64,000 nt of DNA from Haloarcula sp. CBA1127 (GTDB lineage Archaea; Halobacteriota; Halobacteria; Halobacteriales; Haloarculaceae). Positions 9,360-18,661 of this stretch are shown here, piece after piece; the stretch's first letter is position 1, and each line of letters begins with the position of its first letter. The stretch spans positions 1,612,001 through 1,676,000 of the forward strand of contig NZ_BCNB01000006.1 in the NCBI RefSeq assembly GCF_001485575.1, written 5' to 3'. A program made the position numbers and the translations under genes. The notes beneath the pieces were generated by a model. It made no database searches. It was not told the origin of the DNA and worked only from the letters and a program-made list of their open reading frames with translations.

Positions 9360-10795
9360 ATGGGGGTGTCTCGCGTGAAATACGACCAAGCCCGCTGGAC
9401 CGACGACAGCGACGACCGGTATGAGCCGCTGCTCTCCGAAAAAGCGAATAGCACGGTCGACATCGAGGACTCGCCGCTGCCAGATGACCTGACGCGGGAC
9501 AGCCTCTCACTACCGGACCCGGCCGAGCCCGAACTGGCCCGCCACTACACGCGCCTCTCGCAGATGAACTACGGCGTCGAGAGCGGGCCGTTCCCGCTTG
9601 GCTCGTGTACGATGAAGTACAACCCCTCCTTCACCGAGGACGTGGCGGCACGAGCGGATGCCGCAATCCACCCGGACCGGCCCGATTCGACCGTCCAGGG
9701 GACGCTGGCGCTGTGTCACCGGCTTCAGGATTATCTGGGCCGCATCGGCGGTATGGACGCCGTAACGCTGCAGCCGCCCGCGGGCGCGGCCGGTGAGTTC
9801 ACCGGCATCCAGATCGCGAAGGCCTACCACGAACACAACGACGACGAGCGTTCGGAGGTCGTCATCCCGGACTCGGCCCACGGCACGAACTTCGCGACGG
9901 CGGCGATGGCCGGCTACGAAGTCGTGGAGCTACCGAGCGGTGACGACGGCCGCGTCGATATCGAGGCACTGGAGGCGGCTGTCGGCGACGACACCGCCGC
10001 GCTGATGCTCACGAACCCCAACACGCTGGGGCTGTTCGAGCGCGATATCGAGCACGTCGCCGATATCGTCCACGACGCCGGCGCCTGCTGTACTACGACG
10101 GCGCGAACCTCAACGCCTTGCTCGGGCGCGCTCGCCCCGGCGACATGGGCTTCGACGTGATGCACTACAACGTCCACAAGACATTCGCAAACCCTCACGG
10201 CGGCGGTGGCCCCGGTGCCGGCCCGGTCGGCGTCCGTGAAGAACTGGCCCAGTTCCTCCCGAACCCACACGTCAGGGAGCGCGGCGGCAACTACGAACAC
10301 TACGAGCCGGACCACTCCATCGGGAAGGTGCATGGCTTCTATGGCAACTGGCCGGTATTGCTCAAGACCTTTGCGTACATCGCCAGATTGGGCGACGAAG
10401 GCCTCCGAGATGCCAGCGCGAAGGCTGTGCTAAACGCGAACTACCTCGCAGAACAGATCGAATACGAGATTCCCTTTGGCCCGTTCCACCACGAGTTCGT
10501 CGCCAGTGCGGGCGAGCAGGACGCCGCCGATGCGGCCAAGCGGATGCTCGATTACGGCGTCCATCCGCCGACGACGAAGTGGCCCGAAATCGTCGACGAG
10601 GCGCTGATGACCGAGCCCACGGAAGGAGAAACCAAGCGCTCGCTGGACCAGCTCGCGGCCGCATTCAACGCCGTGGCCGGTGATTCCGACGCCGAACTGG
10701 CCGACGCGCCGTCACGTCCGGCGGCGAAACGCATCGACCAGACGACTGCGGCCCGGAACCCGCGGCTCTCCTGGCAGGCGCTCGACGACACATAG
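9360..10795 (+). pseudogene. gcvPB: GcvPB, glycine dehydrogenase subunit 2, broken by a 1-nt deletion
   Basis: PLP-binding C-terminal half of the P protein. It is read in one frame to about 10080 (PLGSCTMKYNPS, LQPPAGAAGEFTG, LMLTNPNTLG) and in the -1 frame from there (RARPGDMGFDVMHYN, then VHKTFANPHGGGGPG with the PLP lysine, to the end). The break lies in GCCGGCGCCTGCTG at 10077-10090; adding one G restores VHDAGGLLYYDGANLNALLG, so one base is missing. Restored length is about 478 residues, normal for the family. The start may be ATG 9360 or GTG 9375; GGGGGTG at 9363-9369 is a good Shine-Dalgarno for the latter. As written the operon would make no active P protein, so a sequencing error is a serious alternative. 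Confidence 0.85.
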
Positions 10796-10871
10796 CCGCT
10801 CGTTTCGACATTTGATACTCTCGCCCGAGCGTATATGCCACCCCGTGGTATAGCAGTTACAACAGAACGCT

Positions 10872-13800
10872 ATGTCCGAGATGCCGCATTTGTTGTACGT
10901 AGGCCCCGCCGACGAAGACGCGGACACAGCTATATCTGACGCACCGGTCTCAGTCACGGCAGTCGCCACCGTGACGGAGGCGCTATCGGAACTGGCCGAG
11001 CACGCCTACGATGCCGTCATCTGTGAGCAACACCTACCGGGAACAGAAACCGGTCTGGAGGTGGTAGCGGCAGTACGTGAGCAGTACGACACGCTCCCAG
11101 TCGTTCTCTGTACGGCCGAGCCAGACGGGATGGTCGCCGCCCGCGCGACACGGCTCGATGTAACCGAGTACGTCCCCCGCAGCGACGTGTCGCTGATGGA
11201 CCGAGTGTCCGACATCGTGACGCAGGGGAGCGAACCGGCGGGCCGCGGCAACGGAAGTAACCAGTGGGCTACTTCCGATGACCGGCCGACGCGGCTTCCG
11301 CCGGAACTCGCGGACTCTTTCGACGCTATCGCGGGCAGTATCTCCGACGCCGTCGTCACGATCAACGCCGACAGCGAAGTCGTGTACGCCAACGATGAGG
11401 CCGCCGAGCTGACGGGCTATGACCGTGAGGAGCTGGTCGGTGACGATTTCGCGAAAGTGATCCCCGAACACCTACGAAGCTCTCACTTCGAGGGAGTGGA
11501 CCGCTACCGCCGGACCGGCGACCGGAACGTCGACTGGGACTACCTCGAACTGCCGCTCGTGACCGTTGACGGGAACCAGCTGACCGTCGCGGTGTCGTTC
11601 GGTGATTTCGAGCGAAACGGACAGTGGTTCTGTACGGGTGTTCTCAGGGATATCTCCGATCGGAAGGAGCGCGAGCGGGCGCTCGAAGAGACCAACCGGC
11701 GGCTCGATCTGGCGCTGGACGGGACAAACACCGGCGTCTATGAGTGGAATCTGGACACCGACGAGATGGTCTGGGACGAGGCGACCGCGGAACTCTTCGG
11801 GACGACGCCAGCGGCCTTCGAAGGCACTGCCTCGGCATTTTACGAGTACGTCCATCCCGACGACCGCCAGTCACTCGAAGCGGCGGTCGAGCGGGTGTCG
11901 GAGAGCGGCAAACGGGTCGACGCCGAGTTCCGTACCGACGTCGACGGGGAGACGCGGTGGCTCCGGACGCGCGGAGTCATCGAGGAACGCGACGCACAGG
12001 CTCCGCGTCTCGTCGCCATCGCCACGGATATCACGGCACGCAAAGAGCGCGAACGGACGCTGCGTGCCAACAACGACTCGCTACAGGAACTGACACAGCT
12101 TGCAACCGGGAACGGACTCAGCGAGGCCGAAACCGTCGGTCGGGTCATCGAAATCGGGCTGGACCGACTCGACATGTCGTTTGGCTACCTGAGCCGTATC
12201 GAGGACGGAGTCCACGAAATCCAGACGGTCACCGGTAATAGCCCCCTCGAATCCGGGACGCAGACGCCGCTTGAGGATACCTACTGCCAGCGAGTACTCG
12301 AATCCGGTGACCTCTATGCGATTGCCGATGCCACCACCGAGGACGAGCACGCGGCGGACGTGTACCAGCAAAGCGGCGTCGCGTGCTACGCCGGTGGCCT
12401 CATCACGGTCGACGGTGAACCCTACGGAACGCTCTGTTTCGGGGACGAACAGGCCCGGGTGGAGTCCTTTTCCGAGAGCGAGGAGGCGTTCATGAAACTG
12501 CTCGTGGAGTGGGTCAACCACGAACTCGAACGCCGCCACCGTGAGGACGAACTCGAACGGTACGAAAACATCATCGAGGCGGTCGACGACGGCGTGTACG
12601 CCCTCGATTCCGAAGGGAACTTCCAGTTCGTCAATCAGGCGATGACCGACCTGACGGGCCACTCTGAGGCTGAGCTGCTGGGCTCGTACACCGGCTTTAT
12701 CAAGGCCGACGATGTCGTCGAGCGCGCCGAATCCATCGTTCAGGAGATGATATTCGAGGACCGCGACGACGAGGAGACGTTCGAACTGGAGATCCAGCAG
12801 GCGTCGGAGGGCTCGTTCCCGGCACAGGATCACATGACGCTGCTGTACGACGACGACGGGCGGTTCGCCGGGACCGCAGGCGTCATCCGGGATATCACGG
12901 AGCAGAAACGGCGCGACGAGGCGCTGTCCGGACTGCTGGACACAACCCGGTCGCTCATGCAGGCACAGACGCCCCAGGAGGTCGCCGAAACGGTCATCGA
13001 GGCGACCCGGTCGGACCTTGGGTTCGACCACGCGCTCGTGCGGCTGTACGACGAGGAAACGGACACACTCCGACCGGCTGCCGCAAGCGACAACGTCCCG
13101 GAACGACCGGTGTACGACGCCGACGGGGGTTCCCCGGCGATGCGTTCCAGCGCGGCGACCCGCTAGTCGTTGACGAGTTCGAGCGGATCGACAACTACGA
13201 CTCAGACGTTCTGACAGCGGTGATGTACCTCCCGATGGGAGACCACGGAGTCGTGAGCATCGGTGCGCGACAGGGTCACGAGTTCACCGAGTCGGACGTC
13301 TCCGTCGGCAAGATTCTCGCGTCCAATGCAGCCGCCGCATTCGACCGTGTCGAGCGTGAACGGAGCCTGCTCCGGTACGAATCAGTGGTCGAGAACGTTC
13401 GTGATATGATGTACGTCCTCGACGACGACGGTCGGTTCCAGCTGGTCACCGAACCGCTCGCGGAGTGGCTCGGCTACGAGCGGGCGACGCTTCTGGGCCA
13501 GCACCCACGAATTGTCCTCGATCAGGACGCAATCGACGAGTTTGCCTGTCGTATCGACGACCTCTGCCGGGCGGGCGGAACCGGGGCGGTCCAGCTCGAA
13601 ACGGCGCTTGAAACGGCCAGCGGAGAGACGCGTCCGGCCGAAATAGAGGTCTCGCTGCTTGATGCGGACCAGTTCCGCGGTACCGTCGGCGTCGTCCGGG
13701 ACCTGACCGAACTCAAGCAGGCACGAGCAGAGCTGGAGGATGAGCGCGACCGGTTCTCGTACCTGTTCAACACACTCCCAGACGCCGTCATCGAAACGGA

Positions 13801-14758
13801 GACGGTCGCGGACGAGTCGGTCGTCAGGTCGGTCAACCCCGCATTCTCCGACGTGTTCGGGTACGGCGAGGACACGGCCGTCAACAGTCCCCTGTCCGAC
13901 CTCCTCCGCCCACCGGACACTGCGCACGATGAACTGCCCCGGTTCGACAACGGGCAGGCAAACGGCGACCCCTTCCAGACGGAACTTCGGTTGATGACCG
14001 AGACGGGGTTCCGCGACTTCCTCTTCCGGGGCGTGCCGTACAGCCGGGACGGTGACAGCATCCGCGGATTCGGTATCTACACCGACATCACTGAGCAGCG
14101 CGAGCGCGAACGCCGGCTGAAACTGCTCAACCGCGTTCTTCGGCACAATCTCCGGAACGACCTGACTGTCGTCCTTGGCATGGCTGACGCGCTGGATGAG
14201 CGAATTGACGACGAGGACCAGCGTGCCATTCTCCATCGGCTTCAGCGAAAGGCGGAGGAGATGGCGTCGCTGAGTGAGCGCGCACGCGACATGGAGCGCT
14301 CCGTTCGCCGCGACCAGTACGGTACGGACCCGGTCGACGTGCCCGCAACCGTTACCGATACCGTAGCCTCGTATCGCGACGAATACGCCGGTGAAATCAA
14401 AACAGATCTCCCGGATGTGTCGGTTACGGCGGGTGATGGGCGATTACATCGAATCCTCGGTGAACTCCTCGAAAACAGCCTCGAACACGCCGGCGACGAC
14501 CCGTCCATCCACATCGGTGTCCAGACGGGCCCACGAACCGTCTCAATCACTGTCGCCGACGACGGGCCGGGGATTCCACAACACGAACTCGATGTCGTGA
14601 CCGGCGACGAACCGATTACGCAACTGCGTCATGGGACCGGACTCGGTCTGTGGCTGGTCGTCTGGGTGACCGAAACCTACGGCGGCACAGTTGACTTCGG
14701 TAGCAGTCCGGACGGCGGAACAGTCGTCACACTGGAACTGCCTCGGATAGACGCCTAG
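10872..14758 (+). pseudogene. Large multi-PAS/GAF sensor histidine kinase, broken by a 1-nt deletion
   Basis: Restored length is about 1295 residues. Order: receiver-like domain (residues 5-125), PAS (about 155-270), PAS (280-395), GAF (400-545), PAS (555-680), GAF (690-840), two further PAS domains, phosphoacceptor helix NRVLRHNLRNDL (about H1092), then ATPase with ELLENSLEHAGDD, VADDGPGIP and HGTGLGLWLVVWVTETYGG. The second GAF domain is cut: the first frame stops at 13166, while the -1 frame continues AFQRGDPLVVDEFERIDNYD into MMYLPMGDHG. The likely lesion is the G run 13125-13129; one more G rejoins the frames. The receiver has Glu52 (VICEQHLPG) where the phosphoacceptor Asp is expected. 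It converges on a stand-alone receiver gene, overlapping stop codons. Confidence 0.82.
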
Positions 14759-15123
14759 ATGGTGTCGCGAATCCGGTCGGCGAGCACGCTGTACTGCTCC
14801 GTGCCCGTTCCTTTCTGGACCACGGCAGTGACGCCGTGTTCTGCGGCAGCGTCTGCGACGTCGTCGTGTTCGCGGGCCGTAAACAGCAGAAACGGGATGT
14901 CGACGTCGTTATCTCGGAGCGCGGCACACAGCTCCATCCCGTCAAGCCGGGGCATCTTGTAGTCACTGACGACGGCGTCGAAATCGCCGTTAGTTGCCAG
15001 GTCCAGTGCCGCTTCTGGGTCAGCCTCGGTCGTTATCTCGAACTCGTCTTCCTGTCCCAGAAACGTCCCGACGATTTCCAGAACGTCTACGTCCTCGTCT
15101 ACCAGTAGGACCTCGATACTCAT
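14755..15123 (-). CDS. Single-domain response regulator (receiver only)
   Basis: A 122-residue CheY-like receiver with no output domain. It starts IEVLLVDEDVDVLEI, carrying the acidic pocket, has the phosphoacceptor Asp54 in VVSDYKMPRLDG, the conserved Thr in LLFTAREH and the Lys in VVQKGTG. The start at 15123 (MSIEVLL) is chosen over 15165 because the extra residues are not receiver-like. Its stop overlaps that of the convergent large kinase in the tetranucleotide CTAG. Proximity suggests it may be that kinase's partner, but opposite orientation makes this only an inference. Confidence 0.88.
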   Translation of the reverse strand: MSIEVLLVDEDVDVLEIVGTFLGQEDEFEITTEADPEAALDLATNGDFDAVVSDYKMPRLDGMELCAALRDNDVDIPFLLFTAREHDDVADAAAEHGVTAVVQKGTGTEQYSVLADRIRDTI

Positions 15124-15161
15124 CGGCTCTATATCCGTGGTTCCCCGGTAAAAACTCTCGG

Positions 15162-15365
15162 TCACCGCATCGCATCCAGATCGACGACGACCTCCTTGTC
15201 AACGGTAATCCACGTCGACAGTTTGGCAATGCCGGAGAGCCCGCGCGGCGACACGGTACAGCGATCCGGTTCACCGGTGTACTCAACCACGGTCATCGAC
15301 AGCTTGTGCGGGGCCTGCGTTCGCTCGGTGGTCGCGTTCCCTGCACCGTGCGGGTCGAGACTCAT
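15162..15365 (-). CDS. Small conserved haloarchaeal protein
   Basis: A 67-residue protein with core VVEYTGEPDRCTVSPRGL and LSTWITVDKEVVVDLD. This short pattern (EY..PD.CT.....TWI......VDL) recalls a haloarchaeal family of uncharacterised small proteins (DUF7511-like, from memory). It has no membrane segment or metal motif except one Cys. It lies 38 nt upstream of the receiver gene on the same strand and could share its transcript. Function unknown. Confidence 0.65.
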   Translation of the reverse strand: MSLDPHGAGNATTERTQAPHKLSMTVVEYTGEPDRCTVSPRGLSGIAKLSTWITVDKEVVVDLDAMR

Positions 15366-15433
15366 CGGTAGCAGATATCTCTCTGGGACGGTGTAAAACA
15401 GCTGCTAAGAGGTCTCTATACCGCTCCGGAGAG

Positions 15434-15604
15434 CTATGCCGCCTGGCCGGTGTCGACTTCGCCGTCGATGCGGACGAACCCGTAGTCACACTCCGGGCAG
15501 TGCCACTTGATCTTGGTCCCCAGGTGCATCGTCGTGCTTGCGACCTTCCAGAAGTCGCGGTACTCTTCGCATTCAGGACAGTAGTGTTCGAGTTCGAGGC
15601 TCAT
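15434..15604 (-). CDS. Small zinc-ribbon protein
   Basis: A 56-residue protein with two CPEC knuckles (YCPECEEYRDFW and WHCPECDYGF) about 25 residues apart, the layout of a single four-cysteine zinc ribbon. Haloarchaea encode many such micro-proteins, several linked to stress or biofilm phenotypes, but this one cannot be assigned. The ATG at 15604 (MSLELEHY) is used; upstream in-frame sequence to 15670 overlaps the msrA promoter region and looks non-coding. Divergent from msrA with about 90 nt between them. Confidence 0.7.
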   Translation of the reverse strand: MSLELEHYCPECEEYRDFWKVASTTMHLGTKIKWHCPECDYGFVRIDGEVDTGQAA

Positions 15605-15695
15605 ACCGAGTAGTTTCCACAGGGGAACAGTTGAATTTCCCGGTTCCACGCGGGGCGTCGAAGCAGGCAAACCGCTCGAACTCCTGTCTTCCAGT

Positions 15696-16364
15696 ATGAC
15701 TCAGAGTGCGTACGAGCCGACCCATCCGACCGAGCTGGCCGTCGACGCTGAAGCGCTGCCGCCATCGGCGACCGAGACGGCGACGTTCGGCATGGGCTGT
15801 TTCTGGGGCCCGGACGCGCGGTTCGGCGCAATGCCGGGCGTGGTCAGGACGCGGGTGGGCTACGCTGGTGGGGCCGAACCGAACCCCAGCTACTACTCGC
15901 TGGGCGACCACACCGAGGTCGTCCAGATTGAGTACGACCCCGACGCGGTGAGCTACAAGGACCTGCTAGACGTGTTCTGGGCAAACCATGCACCGTTCTC
16001 CGCGCCCCTGAAGCGCCAGTACCGCGGTGTGGTGCTGGCACACGACGACCAGCAACGCGAGACCGCCCGGCGGACACGAGATGATCTTGAATCCCGGACA
16101 GGGAAGACCGTCGAGACAGCCATCGAAACCCTCGACCGGTTCTATCTGGCGGAAGACTACCACCAGAAGTACGAGCTCCGTTCGACACCGGTGATCGCCG
16201 ACGAACTCGAAGACCGCTACGGCGACGCATTCGTCGATTCGACGGTTGCCGCCCGGCTCAACGGCTTCGTCGCCGGCTACGGCGAGGACGACGAACGCGA
16301 GACGCTGTTTGCCGAACTGGATATCTCACCGGCTGCGCTCTCGGAGGTCCGCCGTCGACTCTGA
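15696..16364 (+). CDS. msrA: MsrA, peptide methionine (S)-S-oxide reductase
   Basis: Repairs oxidised methionine in proteins. The catalytic motif MGCFWGPDARFG has the nucleophilic Cys; VGYAGGAEPNPSYYSLGDHTEVVQIEYDP is the family signature (positions about 49-77), and YHQKYELRS follows near residue 155. The length (222 residues) is slightly above typical because of an N-terminal acidic leader of about 25 residues and a C-terminal helix (FAELDISPAALSEV) often seen in haloarchaea. There is no MsrB beside it. Likely a single-gene unit. Confidence 0.93.
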   Translation: MTQSAYEPTHPTELAVDAEALPPSATETATFGMGCFWGPDARFGAMPGVVRTRVGYAGGAEPNPSYYSLGDHTEVVQIEYDPDAVSYKDLLDVFWANHAPFSAPLKRQYRGVVLAHDDQQRETARRTRDDLESRTGKTVETAIETLDRFYLAEDYHQKYELRSTPVIADELEDRYGDAFVDSTVAARLNGFVAGYGEDDERETLFAELDISPAALSEVRRRL

Positions 16365-16459
16365 ACGCGGTGCCGGCGGTCGACAGCCGCCACGGGGCTC
16401 GGTCGCCCGCGCTCGCTCCGGGTTTCAGCCGCCCGCGCTCCCAAAGGATTCGCCCACGG

Positions 16460-16466
16460 CTATAAG
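16460..16466 (+). promoter_or_regulatory. TATA-like box for the adenosyltransferase gene
   Basis: CTATAAG is centred 28 nt before the ATG at 16491, the spacing of a leaderless haloarchaeal transcript. It is only about 13 nt before the earlier ATG at 16476, so it argues for the later start. Confidence 0.5.
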
Positions 16467-16490
16467 ACGCTGGCAATGCCAGATTTATCT

Positions 16491-17027
16491 ATGACAATCT
16501 ATACCGGTCGCGGTGACCAAGGCCAGACAGACCTCCGGAACATGGAGCGGGTCTCGAAGGATAGCCGCCGTATCGAGGCGTACGGCACCGTCGACGAAGT
16601 GAACGCGCTGGTCGGCGTCGTCAGGCCGACCGGTCACGACGACATCGACGAGAAGCTCCGGGTCATCCAGAACCACCTTCACATCGTGCAGGCCGACTTC
16701 GCCAATCCCAGCCCAGAGGAGGACGACCCGCGGATACAGGAGTCCCACGTCGAGACGCTCGAAGACCTCATCGACGAGGCCGATTCGGAACTGGACCCAC
16801 TCGAATCGTTCATCCTTCCGTCCGGGTCCGAACCTGGGGCGAAGCTCCACCACGCCCGTGCGGTCTGTCGGCGCGCCGAGCGCCGCTGTGTCTCCTTCGC
16901 CGCCGAGGAGGCCGGTGTCAACGAGACGGCTATCATCTACCTGAACCGGCTCTCGGACGCCCTGTTCACGCTCGCCCGCCTCGTCAACAAGCGCGAGGGC
17001 ATCCGCGAGGAAAACCCCGATTACTGA
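16491..17027 (+). CDS. PduO-type cob(I)alamin adenosyltransferase
   Basis: Transfers the adenosyl group of ATP to reduced corrinoid, completing adenosylcobalamin (178 residues). It starts MTIYTGRGDQGQTDL, the ATP-binding N-terminus of the PduO family, and contains RIEAYGTVDEVNALVG and FILPSGSEPGAKLHHARAVC followed by RRAER, the usual active-site segments, then YLNRLSDALFTLAR. All-helical, cytoplasmic, trimeric in known members. Start 16491 is chosen over 16476 on promoter spacing. No other cobalamin genes are adjacent. Confidence 0.9.
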   Translation: MTIYTGRGDQGQTDLRNMERVSKDSRRIEAYGTVDEVNALVGVVRPTGHDDIDEKLRVIQNHLHIVQADFANPSPEEDDPRIQESHVETLEDLIDEADSELDPLESFILPSGSEPGAKLHHARAVCRRAERRCVSFAAEEAGVNETAIIYLNRLSDALFTLARLVNKREGIREENPDY

Positions 17028-17038
17028 CGCTTCGGGGC

Positions 17039-17045
17039 TTTTTTC
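17039..17045 (+). terminator. T-rich terminator after the adenosyltransferase
   Basis: A CTTTTTC run follows the stop codon by about 12 nt, just after a short GC-rich segment. It fits an archaeal T-run terminator before the separate mvaD gene. Confidence 0.35.
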
Positions 17046-17126
17046 GGCAGGAGACATCTGAAACTCGACGCCACGCTAGCGGCGGCGGTTCGCAATAGCA
17101 AAGTGACCGGCCCGGAAGGGTGAGGT

Positions 17127-18101
17127 ATGAAAGCGACCGCGAAGGCACATCCGATTCAGGGGCTGGTCAAGTACCACGGGATGCGCGACGAGGAACTGCG
17201 ACTGCCGTACCACGACAGCATCTCCGTCTGTACCGCACCGAGCCACTCGAAGACGACGGCCGCCTTCGACCCGGACCGCGAAGAGGACGTGTACGTCATC
17301 GACGGTGAAGAGGTCACCGGCCGCGGGGCCGAGCGTATCGACGCCGTCGTGGACCACGTCCGCGACCTCGCCGGCATCGACCACGGGGTCCGCTTCGAAT
17401 CGGCGAACAACTTCCCGACGAACATCGGCTTTGGCTCGTCCTCGTCCGGCTTTGCCGCCGCGGCGATGGCCCTCGTCGAGGCGGCCGGTCTCGACATGAC
17501 GCGACCCGAGATCTCGACGGTCGCACGCCGCGGCTCCTCCTCGGCCGCGCGTGCGGTGACGGGTGCGTTCTCCCACCTCCGGACCGGCATGAACGACAGG
17601 GACTGCCGGAGCGAGCGCATCGAGACGGACCTCGAAGACGACCTGCGAATCGTCGCCGGCATGGTCCCATCCTACAAGGAAACCGAGGAGGCACACAAGG
17701 AGGCCGCCGAGAGCCACATGTTCGAGTCCCGGATGGCCCACATCCACGGCCAGATCTCGGATATGCGCGACGCGCTGTACGACGGCGATTTCGACGCCGT
17801 CTTCGACCTCGCCGAGAAGGACTCCCTGTCGCTGGCCGCCGCGACGATGACCGGGCCGGCCGGCTGGGTGTACTGGCAACCGCGAACCATCGAGATATTC
17901 AACGCCATCCGGGAGCTCCGGAACGCCGAGGACGTGCCGGTGTACTTCTCCGTCGACACCGGCGCGAGCGTCTACATCAATACGACCGAGGAGTACGTCG
18001 GCCGCGTCGAAGAGACGGTTGCCGACTGCGGCGTCGACACCCGCGTCTGGGATGTCGGTGGCCCCGCACAGATTCTCGACGAGGACAAGGCGCTGTTCTG
18101 A
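17127..18101 (+). CDS. mvaD: Phosphomevalonate / diphosphomevalonate decarboxylase
   Basis: A GHMP-superfamily enzyme of the mevalonate pathway (324 residues). It begins ATAKAHPIQGLVKYHG and has the ATP-binding glycine/serine loop NNFPTNIGFGSSSSGFAAAA, followed by RRGSSSAARAVTGAF and C-terminal YFSVDTGASVYI. In Haloferax volcanii the orthologous protein was shown to decarboxylate mevalonate 5-phosphate to isopentenyl phosphate rather than using the diphosphate, and the same is likely here. The product feeds archaeal lipid and carotenoid synthesis. A GGGTGAGGT Shine-Dalgarno lies just before the ATG. Confidence 0.88.
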   Translation: MKATAKAHPIQGLVKYHGMRDEELRLPYHDSISVCTAPSHSKTTAAFDPDREEDVYVIDGEEVTGRGAERIDAVVDHVRDLAGIDHGVRFESANNFPTNIGFGSSSSGFAAAAMALVEAAGLDMTRPEISTVARRGSSSAARAVTGAFSHLRTGMNDRDCRSERIETDLEDDLRIVAGMVPSYKETEEAHKEAAESHMFESRMAHIHGQISDMRDALYDGDFDAVFDLAEKDSLSLAAATMTGPAGWVYWQPRTIEIFNAIRELRNAEDVPVYFSVDTGASVYINTTEEYVGRVEETVADCGVDTRVWDVGGPAQILDEDKALF

Positions 18102-18191
18102 ACCCACTGTCAAAACGCTCCGGACACATTCGGGCTGTCGCCCCCGCTCCAGGTAGAGGTTATTTTGTACTGTCACAAACAACAGTCAGCT

Positions 18192-18596
18192 GTGACGCCT
18201 GCACATCGGCTCATCGCCTTCCACTTCGCTATCGGGTTCGGCAATCTTCTCTTGGTTCTTGATACAGCAGTGACGCTTGGGACGGCGTCTCCACTGGACT
18301 GGGCGGTCATCGCTGTTGCAGGGCTGGCAATTGCGGGATTCGGGTATCTCTCCGAACGCCAGGAATTCCCAGAGTCGGTGTACAGTGCGTGGAATGCGCT
18401 GCCACGGAAGGAATTAACACTGTTGACGCTTTTTGCTATTGTCTTGCTGGGAGTTGCAGGGTTGAGTCTGTTGTACGATTCGGGTATTCAGTGGCTCGAC
18501 GACGTAGTCGTCGGGGCATGCGTCGGTCTCATCGGCTATCGCATCGTGTACGGGCTCGTGTTCCCGGTCCCTGAAGCGGCACTTGGTCGCATATAG
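18192..18596 (+). CDS. Small integral membrane protein
   Basis: A 134-residue protein with about four hydrophobic helices (LIAFHFAIGFGNLLLVLD; DWAVIAVAGLAIAGFGYL; LTLLTLFAIVLLGVAGLSLLY; VVVGACVGLIGYRIVYGLVF). The start is uncertain: an ATG at 18165 is in frame, but TTATTTTG at 18160-18167 looks like a TATA box and sits about 29 nt before the GTG at 18192. GC content is lower than in neighbouring genes. I do not recognise a family. Confidence 0.6.
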   Translation: MTPAHRLIAFHFAIGFGNLLLVLDTAVTLGTASPLDWAVIAVAGLAIAGFGYLSERQEFPESVYSAWNALPRKELTLLTLFAIVLLGVAGLSLLYDSGIQWLDDVVVGACVGLIGYRIVYGLVFPVPEAALGRI

Positions 18597-18653
18597 GGCC
18601 CAGTCACAAACACAGATGGTGTTTCACAGAACCATTCAAACCGGTTTACTGCG

Positions 18654-18661
18654 GTGCAACT
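18654..18661. repeat. Target-site duplication, left copy
   Basis: GTGCAACT directly precedes the left end of the insertion sequence and is repeated exactly at 19358-19365 after the right end. An 8-bp duplication is the usual size for IS6-family elements. Confidence 0.88.

Noticed and set aside
10077..10090. Programmed frameshifting in gcvPB
   Set aside because: There is no slippery heptamer or downstream pseudoknot typical of programmed shifts, and the family has no precedent. A base deletion or a sequencing error is simpler.
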